A stretch of DNA of 50,872 bases from Prochlorococcus marinus XMU1406 (GTDB taxonomy: Bacteria > Cyanobacteriota > Cyanobacteriia > PCC-6307 > Cyanobiaceae). A program made the position numbers and the translations under genes. The DNA lies in contig NZ_JAAORG010000002.1 in assembly GCF_017696055.1 (NCBI RefSeq), positions 1-50,872 of the forward strand, given 5' to 3'. The notes beneath the pieces are model-generated. The model made no database searches. It was not told the DNA's origin and worked only from the letters and a program-made list of their open reading frames with translations. Within the stretch, counting starts at the first letter, position 1. Each line of letters opens with the position of its first letter. Positions 33,043 through 39,072 of this stretch are shown one piece after another.

Positions 33043-33126
33043 ATGGAATCTATATATGTAATTGTTTTTATTACTTGCTTTCTTTATTTAATTTTTGACT
33101 CATTCAAAAATATAAATATTAAATAG
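33043..33126 (+). CDS. Single-helix membrane microprotein, 27 aa
   Basis: The ATG begins directly after the stop of the 122-aa gene (TAAATGG). It encodes MESIYVIVFITCFLYLIFDS then FKNINIK: one transmembrane helix with a short basic end. Probably translated by coupling. Function unknown. Confidence 0.45.
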   Translation: MESIYVIVFITCFLYLIFDSFKNINIK

Positions 33127-33130
33127 ATTG

Positions 33131-33256
33131 CTAATGTTTTTTGCCAGCTAATAAAATTTTTCTTCTTATATAAAAGAATACTAATGTAGTTATTATCATT
33201 ACAGGTGGATGAAATGATATTGAATTTAGGTATTCGTAGTAATCAAAGGATTCCAA
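33131..33256 (-). CDS. Putative membrane microprotein, 41 aa
   Basis: A TTG at 33256 starts MESFDYYEYLNSISFHPPVM, continuing IITTLVFFYIRRKILLAGKKH to TAG at 33131. The single helix followed by positive residues looks real, but the start codon is weak and no ribosome binding site is clear. Convergent with the 27-aa gene. Confidence 0.35.
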   Translation of the reverse strand: MESFDYYEYLNSISFHPPVMIITTLVFFYIRRKILLAGKKH

Positions 33257-33368
33257 AATTTGCGCCCATAATTTCTTAAAACTATATCCCAGCTTTCAAA
33301 TTTTTATTGATTTAAATAAATCAAAATCTAGTATCAAATGCTAGTTAAATTTTTCTTAATTAATGTTT

Positions 33369-33392
33369 TGCGGTCAAACTACGGTCAAATAT
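33369..33392 (+). repeat. E3 right inner-end repeat
   Basis: Two direct GGTCAAA-type units (TGCGGTCAAACTACGGTCAA), equal to the left-end copy at 22 of 24 positions, same orientation. Confidence 0.65.
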
Positions 33393-33478
33393 TGCTTTAT
33401 TTAACAAGACAAAGCACGCAGAACCTAGTAAGAAATACGTTATAGCTTAAAAACCTAGTGATGCTAATAGGGCGACCA

Positions 33479-33524
33479 GTGCTTTGGGAGCACTAGGTCG
33501 CAGGTTCGAATCCTGTCGCCCCGA
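33479..33524 (+). repeat. Attachment site copy D (tRNA-Pro 3' end), E3/E4 junction
   Basis: Exact 46-bp copy of the tRNA-Pro 3' end, preceded by non-tRNA sequence (GGGCGACCA). Confidence 0.93.
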
Positions 33525-33544
33525 CTCTAATAATCCAAGGTATA

Positions 33545-33570
33545 GACAGGTTTCCCAGCCTGTCTTTTTT
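33545..33570 (+). terminator. Terminator just inside the left end of E4
   Basis: GACAGG-TTTCCCAG-CCTGTC followed by TTTTTT, 20 bp after attachment copy D; same position as the hairpin at the E3 left end. Confidence 0.85.
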
Positions 33571-33598
33571 ATTGCATGTTCATTCTCACATAAGAAAA

Positions 33599-33630
33599 GG
33601 GATCTGTAGGGGGATCTAGAATGTTTAAAC
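33599..33630 (+). repeat. E4 left inner-end repeat
   Basis: GGGATCTGTAGGGGGATCTA followed by GAATGTTTAAAC. Partner at 36179-36211 carries GATCTAGAAGGGGATCTAC and CGTTTAAAC in the same orientation. Confidence 0.65.
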
Positions 33631-33682
33631 TTTCTCAAAAGGTGCTTAATTTATTGCAGAGGTCCAAGTGGTAAGTGTTTTT

Positions 33683-33946
33683 TTATTTTTTACCAGCTAA
33701 CAAATATCCCCAATAACCAAACCAGAACGCTAACTCCCCCCAATTTGCTTTACCAAGATCAATATTATTTATATAGGTGAGATGCAGAAAAAGCCACAAA
33801 GGGAATATCCAAATAAAAATTATATAGACGATATATAACAACGTATAAACTGAAGTGCCATTATATTTTTCCGTCTTTTGCCATAAAAATTCTTGTAATT
33901 CAGCAATTTTTCTTGAAGGATAAAAAATATATTTCATTAATTCCAC
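33683..33946 (-). CDS. Two-helix membrane protein, 87 aa
   Basis: MELMKYIFYPSRKIAELQEF then a Tyr/Ile-rich helix (YTLLYIVYIIFIWIFPLWLF) and a second short helix (LAFWFGYWGYLLAG). Last gene of the E4 operon, overlapping its upstream neighbour by 10 bases. Function unknown; its membrane position suits a partner for the exported proteins encoded upstream. Confidence 0.6.
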   Translation of the reverse strand: MELMKYIFYPSRKIAELQEFLWQKTEKYNGTSVYTLLYIVYIIFIWIFPLWLFLHLTYINNIDLGKANWGELAFWFGYWGYLLAGKK

Positions 33947-34467
33947 TTGAAGTAGACGAACCTCTCACATACTTTGTCAGGTATGAAGAAGCCTTCTGAT
34001 GCACGAAGCAATGCTGTCATTGCTTTAGTTCGGCCAGCAAAACGACCATCTTTCTCAGGTTCATTAAAGTTAGATAAAGAATAATAATATCCAGTACCTA
34101 AATTAGGAAACATCATTTTAACTCGACCAGTTTTTTGTTTATCGGTTGGAGTTCCTCTAGTAATTTGATCCCCAACCATACTTACTACTTTTCCATAAGC
34201 AACGGATTCTGTATTACCTTCAGCATCTTTTTCTAAATTACGAATAACAAAATATTGACCTCCATAACCATTACTTAGTCCTGTAGAAAAATCTAACATT
34301 GGTTTATTTTTAAACTTTATTTTTCCAAAACCACTAGTTATTTCTTTTTGATTTTTAATTTCAATAGTTACATCAGGATAATATTCACTTACAAATTTGC
34401 AGGTATTTGCTGCATTAGCTGAAGGAATTAAACCCAATAACAATGGTGCAAGTAGTAAGCGTTTCAT
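33937..34467 (-). CDS. Exported protein, 176 aa
   Basis: Signal peptide MKRLLLAPLLLGLIPSANA. The mature part has beta-rich stretches (YYPDVTIEIKNQKEITSGFG, YGGQYFVIRNLE) and a two-Cys pattern (NTCKFV, KVCERF), suggesting one disulfide. Starts 4 bases inside the next gene's end. Periplasmic or secreted; family not recognised. Confidence 0.65.
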   Translation of the reverse strand: MKRLLLAPLLLGLIPSANAANTCKFVSEYYPDVTIEIKNQKEITSGFGKIKFKNKPMLDFSTGLSNGYGGQYFVIRNLEKDAEGNTESVAYGKVVSMVGDQITRGTPTDKQKTGRVKMMFPNLGTGYYYSLSNFNEPEKDGRFAGRTKAMTALLRASEGFFIPDKVCERFVYFKWN

Positions 34468-34775
34468 TTGAACTTATTATCGTAGGCTTCTCTTTCCTTT
34501 TTAGTTAATTGTCTTTGGCTGCATAAATATCCTTTTTCAGATTTATAAATATCGCTTGGAATTAATTCTGGATTTTTGAAATAATCATTTCCATGACCTT
34601 TTAAATTTAACTCACGAACTTTACCTCTATCATCCATATTCCAAATTTGATGATTAGCCTTTCCATCTTGGCATCTTGACTCAATATTTATTCTTCCATG
34701 ATTAACGATATAAATAACACTCGCTTTAGCTGAAGGTATTAATGCAAATAAAAATAATAAAAGAATTTTTCTCAT
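34464..34775 (-). CDS. Exported protein, 103 aa
   Basis: Signal peptide MRKILLLFLFALIPSAKA. The mature part contains two cysteines (ESRCQDGKANHQIWNMDDRG, KGYLCSQRQL). Overlaps both neighbours by 4 bases (ATGA), so translation is coupled. Unknown function. Confidence 0.65.
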   Translation of the reverse strand: MRKILLLFLFALIPSAKASVIYIVNHGRINIESRCQDGKANHQIWNMDDRGKVRELNLKGHGNDYFKNPELIPSDIYKSEKGYLCSQRQLTKKEREAYDNKFK

Positions 34776-35089
34776 TTATTTTTTGAACAAATATCTTTAA
34801 ATTCATTAAATCCAACAGTTCCAATAATTACATCACTCCATGGAGGAGTTGGTTTAGGTTCTATTGATATTTCATTAGCAAATCTAGTTCTTAAATTTTT
34901 ACAATCAATAATTTCTATCTGCTTATACTCCCATCCTGGCCTGTTATTAACTCTTTCAATTTTCCTCTGACAAATGTCACCATAGCACCCTAAAAATTTT
35001 GTTTTAAACTTACCGTCGATTTTCCATTCAGCACCAACAGCTGTAGGTAAAGCGATAGCAGCTAGTAGTGGGATTAATAGAGTTTTCAT
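34772..35089 (-). CDS. Exported protein, 105 aa
   Basis: Starting at the ATG at 35089 (overlapping the upstream stop by 4 bases) gives the signal peptide MKTLLIPLLAAIALPTAVGA. The mature part has five cysteines (FLGCYGDICQRK, IIDCKNLR, KDICSKNK), suggesting a small disulfide-bonded protein. The earlier start at 35101 lies inside the upstream gene and spoils the signal peptide. Confidence 0.65.
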   Translation of the reverse strand: MKTLLIPLLAAIALPTAVGAEWKIDGKFKTKFLGCYGDICQRKIERVNNRPGWEYKQIEIIDCKNLRTRFANEISIEPKPTPPWSDVIIGTVGFNEFKDICSKNK

Positions 35090-36090
35090 TTTTCTGGACA
35101 AAACTTATAGTCAATTACTTTAAGAGAATGCTTTGATGAATTAGGTTTCCAGGGTGAAATAATCTTGACTCCACCGCCTTCACACTTATATTCATACTCT
35201 TCAGTATCGTATCGGTGCTTAATATTATTTACTATAAAAAGATCTCTAGGTTCTGATTTTGCTTTACCAACTTCGGTTGCAGTAACGAATACACACCATC
35301 CATCATTTTGAGTTCCCTTTACTTCGACATATCTTGTAGATCCTGGTCTTTCACATCTAATGTCATATCCAATTTTTCTTTTACTTGACACATCAAAAGT
35401 TGCATACCCCTGAGATTTATAGTGATCAAAAGCTTTGTTCATGGCATATACTTCAATAGCTTTTTTCAACTCTTGGTTTGTTATTCTCCCTTGACCTTCT
35501 GGGTCATCAAGATCTATTTCATTATTTACTGGTTGAGCAATTGCAAGATGCTCTGCTTCTATTAAAGAAGATTTTTTTAAAGGCCTCCAATCAATAAGTT
35601 CTTTGATATCTGAATTAGTTTCTTTAGGAATTTCAAGGGTTCTGAATTTTACTCCGAATGGTCTTAAATTATTTGCTGCAGTATCATAACTTTCAGCATT
35701 TAATGCCCCACAGTAAATAAATTTATTAGGTTTACTTTTTGGTCCATTTTTTATCCGAGCAAATAAAATAGTTGGGATTTCACCTTTGAGCATTAATTTC
35801 ATATATTTATTATCTTTTGATCCGTAACTTTTGCTTTTCTTGGGATCCTGGCTCTCCCAGAAAAACTCTCTTCTATTTTTAAAAAAATCCTTATATTTTT
35901 GTGAATCTGGTTTATCAGATTTATCCAATGTTACAAATAACAATAGAGTGTCCAAACAAAGGATCACTCCTGATGATTTATAAATTCTTTTATTAGATAT
36001 AAAATCTATATCTCTTTTACTATATTTTTCTCCAACAAAAAATAATTCTTTTGGGAAAATATTTTTATTACTTATTTCGTTTCCTTCCAT
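35086..36090 (-). CDS. DUF3427-like / DUF3883-like nuclease candidate
   Basis: 334 residues from the ATG at 36090. The middle (REFFWESQD...YMKLMLKGEIPTILFARIK...FIYCGALNA) resembles the DUF3427/PUA-like module of restriction-associated proteins. The C-terminal ~110 residues match the DUF3883 pattern: SQGYATFDVS, GYDIRCER, RYVEVKGT and FVTATEVGKA, a PD-(D/E)xK-like core with D and E-x-K. A modification-dependent restriction factor is possible. It heads the E4 operon. Assignments are by recalled pattern, not search. Confidence 0.6.
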   Translation of the reverse strand: MEGNEISNKNIFPKELFFVGEKYSKRDIDFISNKRIYKSSGVILCLDTLLLFVTLDKSDKPDSQKYKDFFKNRREFFWESQDPKKSKSYGSKDNKYMKLMLKGEIPTILFARIKNGPKSKPNKFIYCGALNAESYDTAANNLRPFGVKFRTLEIPKETNSDIKELIDWRPLKKSSLIEAEHLAIAQPVNNEIDLDDPEGQGRITNQELKKAIEVYAMNKAFDHYKSQGYATFDVSSKRKIGYDIRCERPGSTRYVEVKGTQNDGWCVFVTATEVGKAKSEPRDLFIVNNIKHRYDTEEYEYKCEGGGVKIISPWKPNSSKHSLKVIDYKFCPEK

Positions 36091-36178
36091 AACGTCCAAA
36101 ATAATTTGTTTTAATTTTAGATCTTATGTCAAATAATTTATCTAAAACCTCTTTTTATTAGGCACTAGGTCGTACAGG

Positions 36179-36211
36179 GGGGATCTAGAAGGGGATCTAC
36201 AACGTTTAAAC
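36179..36211 (+). repeat. E4 right inner-end repeat
   Basis: GATCTAGAAGGGGATCTAC followed by AACGTTTAAAC; direct partner of 33599-33630. A GCACTAGGT motif lies just before it (36162-36170). Confidence 0.65.
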
Positions 36212-36324
36212 ATGTATATAGATGTATAAACAATATAAATTAATGAGACTCTAACTCTCTCCAATATCTACATTTTATTAAGTCTATAGCTAGATTCTCA
36301 AGTAATTCTTAAAAATACAGCCCA

Positions 36325-36370
36325 GTGCTTTGGGAGCACTAGGTCGCAGGTTCGAATCCTGTCGCCCCGA
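36325..36370 (+). repeat. Attachment site copy E (tRNA-Pro 3' end), E4/E5 junction
   Basis: Exact 46-bp copy of the tRNA-Pro 3' end, preceded by ATACAGCCCA. Confidence 0.93.
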
Positions 36371-36629
36371 TCACTCATACCAAGGGATTAGAAATAATAT
36401 AGCTAGTCTCATATTGCGAAAGGGGAGCTAGAGGGGTAGCTAGGATACAGTTGTTGCGATCGTGGATTACTTTTATAGTGCCTTAGAAGTAGCTATTGAA
36501 GATACTTGTTTTCTTCCACTATCTTCGTAAGTATGCGTATATAGGCTCTAATTTGCTTTAAATACTTCTATTACTGGCTTATTTAGGCTTATTTTCCTCT
36601 AAAACACTGTCACATAGGAGTTGACGATT

Positions 36630-36830
36630 ATGGAAATTCCAGACGAAATGCTAAAAGAAATTAGAGAAAGTGGATACGATCAAGAGCTTGTATATACCCA
36701 AATAAGAAAGCTATTAGACAGCGATAAAGCAATTAAAGAAAACGGATACAATCTAGAACTTATGGACAACTACTTATTAGATAAAAGATTTATGAGAGAA
36801 CTTGAAGATGAAGAATATGATGCTGCTTAA
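36630..36830 (+). CDS. Acidic small protein, 66 aa
   Basis: ATG at 36630 follows AGGAG by 9 bases, which fixes the start. MEIPDEMLKEIRESGYDQEL...ENGYNLELMDNYLL: two similar helical halves (ESGYDQEL / ENGYNLEL), very acidic. Convergent and overlapping the next gene by 4 bases. Function unknown. Confidence 0.65.
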   Translation: MEIPDEMLKEIRESGYDQELVYTQIRKLLDSDKAIKENGYNLELMDNYLLDKRFMRELEDEEYDAA

Positions 36831-37075
36831 AAATAACTATTAAATATAGAAGTTTTCTTCCAACCCTCCTCTAGTAATTTCTTATATTCTTCTCTTGCAG
36901 CTTCAACAGTTTCTACTCTCGAACCTTTCATAATTGGTTTACTACTCCTCTTATATACACAACCATAACTAACCATTATTGCATCAATACTCGGAGATGG
37001 TTTCGATACATCCTCGAAAGGTTCAAATACTTTTATTCTGTTTCTTTCTTTGTTAATTAGGGTAAATTTTTCCAT
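36827..37075 (-). CDS. Att-adjacent conserved hypothetical protein, 82 aa (paralogue of 6596-6844)
   Basis: Begins MEKFTLINKERNRIKVFEP, with VSYGCVYKRSSKPIM and EEGWKKTSIFNSYF; 74 of 82 residues equal to the E1 copy. As in E1 it lies close to an attachment site and points toward it. No known motif. Confidence 0.75.
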   Translation of the reverse strand: MEKFTLINKERNRIKVFEPFEDVSKPSPSIDAIMVSYGCVYKRSSKPIMKGSRVETVEAAREEYKKLLEEGWKKTSIFNSYF

Positions 37076-37326
37076 TACTTACCTTTGGATAAAAGATAAT
37101 TCAAAAAGATGCCTCCAAAAACTAATAAAACACCGATAGCAATAAAACCTAGTAAATCTATTATTGATTTATCAGTATTTATTTTCAGAAAAGTTAAAGC
37201 AAAAGCTATTGTTGGGAATAATAATATCGCTTTTGGAATAAGCGCTTGATTCCATTTCTTTATATCAGTATCTTCTTCATTAAGAGCTTGATAAATCTTT
37301 TCTAACTTTTTTCTTTCTTCTTCCAT
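37075..37326 (-). CDS. Two-helix membrane protein, 83 aa
   Basis: An N-terminal charged coiled coil (EERKKLEKIYQALNEEDTDI) is followed by two helices (AILLFPTIAFALTFLKI, LLGFIAIGVLLVFGGIFLNY). It ends one base into the 82-aa gene, so both are co-transcribed. Unknown function. Confidence 0.6.
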   Translation of the reverse strand: MEEERKKLEKIYQALNEEDTDIKKWNQALIPKAILLFPTIAFALTFLKINTDKSIIDLLGFIAIGVLLVFGGIFLNYLLSKGK

Positions 37327-37420
37327 TAAAAAAAATAATTTTTCTAATACTAAAAATTAAGCTCTACCTTGCGAGTTAATAGTCATTAAAAATAATCATT
37401 TTTTTCTTTTAAATAGGTTT

Positions 37421-37753
37421 TTATTTATTAAATTTAAAACCCGAACCACAAGAACTTTTTGTTGCTCCTTTAGGAGTACTAATCAAGAATCCTCCTCCAG
37501 ATAAATCCTGATAATGATCAAGTGTAAGTTCATCTAGTAAAGCTTTTTGAGATTCTGGAGCGTAGACAGTTAAGCCATCAGTTCTTGCGATCGGAATTCC
37601 TGATTTTTCCCAAATATTAACTCTCAGAAACATCCATCCATCATCAAGAATATCAGGTTGCAAATATAAAAAAATTTCTCCAGGTGTACCACGATAAATT
37701 GATTGCCTTAGCAATTCATTTGAAGCAGTCTTAGTAATAGTTAAAGAACTCAA
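37421..37753 (-). CDS. HesB/IscA-like protein lacking most cluster cysteines
   Basis: 110 residues with the A-type Fe-S carrier outline: GLTVYAPESQKALLDELTL, DYxxxLxxxGF-like HYQDLSGGGFLIS and a C-terminal CGSGFKF in place of CGCGxSF. The upstream conserved Cys is absent and the second Cys of the C-terminal motif is Ser. It is therefore unlikely to carry a cluster in the usual way. It may be a core gene of the flank or element cargo. Confidence 0.6.
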   Translation of the reverse strand: MSSLTITKTASNELLRQSIYRGTPGEIFLYLQPDILDDGWMFLRVNIWEKSGIPIARTDGLTVYAPESQKALLDELTLDHYQDLSGGGFLISTPKGATKSSCGSGFKFNK

Positions 37754-37793
37754 TTTGCAACTCCACTTAGTACCTAGATTAATTATTTTTTAA

Positions 37794-37919
37794 TTAAATA
37801 TCAATAAATGCAACCCATGAAAAGGCTGCTCCAATACCAATTAAAATTCCCGAAACCAAATTTTTATTCTTTAAAATTTTTCCAATATGCTCTGATAAGT
37901 ATAGGACTATTAAGAGCAA
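37794..37919 (-). CDS. Small or truncated membrane protein, 41 aa
   Basis: A TTG at 37919 begins LLLIVLYLSEHIGKILKNKN; LVSGILIGIGAAFSWVAFID forms a second helix. The frame stays open upstream to 37951 without a better start, so it may be the C-terminal remnant of a longer gene. Confidence 0.35.
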   Translation of the reverse strand: MLLIVLYLSEHIGKILKNKNLVSGILIGIGAAFSWVAFIDI

Positions 37920-37987
37920 AGATCCTTTCGCCCCGACTGACTTTTCAGCGATTGCCTAATTTGACTTAGGAAAAACTAGGGTAAATG

Positions 37988-38010
37988 ACCTCCTTTTTAG
38001 GAGGTTTTCT
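37988..38010. terminator. Rho-independent terminator
   Basis: ACCTCC-TTTTTA-GGAGGT followed by TTTTCTT. It lies after an ATCCTTTCGCCCCGA string that resembles the end of the tRNA-Pro core. Confidence 0.75.
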
Positions 38011-38127
38011 TATGGGGTTTTTCCTTATACTTAGTAGAATTTTATTAAATTTTTTTAGAATATAAGCCTACCTTAATATAAATAGATAGATTTGGTTGCT
38101 ATCCTCATTGGTAATAGCTATTAAGTA

Positions 38128-38250
38128 TTGAAGGAATTTTTAATCGATCTTTGGCAGAATCATCACGACCCTTATCATGCAGCTTATGGCATAAGTGGAG
38201 TAATAATTTTGTTGGTAATTTATAATCGCTTACTCAATAAATATCAGTAA
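38128..38250 (+). CDS. Histidine-containing single-helix microprotein, 40 aa
   Basis: TTG at 38128: MKEFLIDLWQNHHDPYHAAY then GISGVIILLVIYNRLLNKYQ. One membrane helix preceded by a His-rich stretch (NHHDPYH). Plausible but start and ribosome binding site are weak. Confidence 0.4.
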   Translation: MKEFLIDLWQNHHDPYHAAYGISGVIILLVIYNRLLNKYQ

Positions 38251-38389
38251 CAAGAAACCCTTCCAGAAATTCCAACTAATAGAAGGGTTATTAAATCGAC
38301 TAGCAACTATATTGAATCAATTTATGTCTTGCAGGAAATGTAGATTTTGCTGACGAGGTTTAGCCTCAACTAATTTATAGCAATAATTT

Positions 38390-38605
38390 TTAAACTCCCG
38401 CTATTTTTTGTTCCGCTAGTCGTTTTTTTAGAATTGAATAATTTTGTGAAGCCCATTTTCGAGAAATATCTAATTCAGCATCTATCAACTTTTGAAGTGA
38501 TTTGATTATTTTAAATACTTCTATGAAGCCTAGATAAATTATTACCAGCAACTTAGTTATGTTTACTGCAACAGCCACTAATTTTTCAATTCTTTGATCT
38601 TTCAT
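38390..38605 (-). CDS. Hypothetical protein with one hydrophobic helix, 71 aa
   Basis: MKDQRIEKLVAVAVNITKLL with LVIIYLGFIEVFKII as helix, then a basic tail (RKWASQNYSILKKRLAEQK). No recognised family. Isolated gene near the inferred right end of E5. Confidence 0.5.
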   Translation of the reverse strand: MKDQRIEKLVAVAVNITKLLVIIYLGFIEVFKIIKSLQKLIDAELDISRKWASQNYSILKKRLAEQKIAGV

Positions 38606-38857
38606 TTGAACTTATTGAAGCCTACTAAAATTATCAGTTACAAGAAATTATGCAAATGTTTTTTTCAAATTAAAAATAACTTCTAAAAATACTGGTTTTC
38701 TTCTTCGCTACGACCACCATCATATTGATCAACTTTTAAAACCTTATGTAGCACTAGGTCAACTTAAAGGAAAATTTAGGAAAAAATCCATTAAGTATCA
38801 GAAAGTCTTATAAGGGTTTAGAAGAAAAAAGTGCTTATAAATGGAGTTATAGCAAGG

Positions 38858-38943
38858 GATCTCAGATATACCAAAATAGAGTCTCAAAAGTATCCGTAGG
38901 ATTTCCTTGGAATATGTAGGATTTGTACTAAAAAGGCCACAGA
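38858..38943 (+). repeat. Copy of the E2 left-end sequence (relic element boundary)
   Basis: 86 bp matching 14965-15050 with 7 substitutions, no gaps, same orientation. No intact attachment core precedes it, only GTGCTT at 38831. Marks the left edge of a decayed element related to E2. Confidence 0.75.
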
Positions 38944-39072
38944 AGTTGGACGGAATTATTTAAATAAATTTCTCAAAAAAGCATAATTAATAAAACTTAA
39001 ATAAAATTTTTATTAAATTATGCAAGGAAATATAATAATTAGAACTTGATTTAGAGATTAATAAATGAAATT

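Larger units (their letters stand above)
30848..33524. mobile_element. E3: cargo-only element with small membrane proteins
   Basis: 2.7 kb between attachment copies C and D. No recombinase or replication gene. Its own GGTCAAA-type double repeats lie just inside both ends (30921-30944 and 33369-33392, 22 of 24 bases equal). All recognisable genes encode small hydrophobic proteins. It would depend on a recombinase supplied in trans, for instance from E1 or E2. Confidence 0.75.
33525..36370. mobile_element. E4: cargo-only element with a nuclease-like gene and exported proteins
   Basis: 2.85 kb between attachment copies D and E, no recombinase. Repeats of GGGGATCTA type followed by GTTTAAAC lie inside both ends (33599-33630 and 36179-36211). 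One leftward operon of five overlapping genes fills it. Confidence 0.75.
36371..38844. mobile_element. E5: small element with a decayed right end
   Basis: Left boundary is attachment copy E; iterated GGGGAGCTAGA/GGGGTAGCTAGGA units lie just inside (36422-36446). The right boundary is inferred. At 38831 GTGCTT is followed, after a presumed deletion of most of the core, by an 86-bp copy of the sequence that normally follows an att site in E2. GCACTAGGT at 38751 also matches the right-end pattern of E1 and E4. No recombinase. Cargo is small and partly of unclear status. Confidence 0.5.

Noticed and set aside
33447-33638. Minus-strand ORF of 63 aa across attachment copy D
   Set aside because: Its sequence (GRQDSNLRPSAPKA...) is the well-known translation of the antisense strand of a tRNA-Pro 3' end; not a protein gene.
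33937-35089. Reading the E4 exported proteins as a known toxin-antitoxin pair
   Set aside because: All have signal peptides and none resembles a known toxin or antitoxin; overlap of genes alone is not enough.
37922-37936. ATCCTTTCGCCCCGA as a further attachment core remnant
   Set aside because: 14 of 15 bases match the tRNA end, but the sequence lies in an open frame continuous with a membrane-protein-like peptide and has no further core or element-end sequence. The copy of the E2 left end at 38858 is a better boundary.
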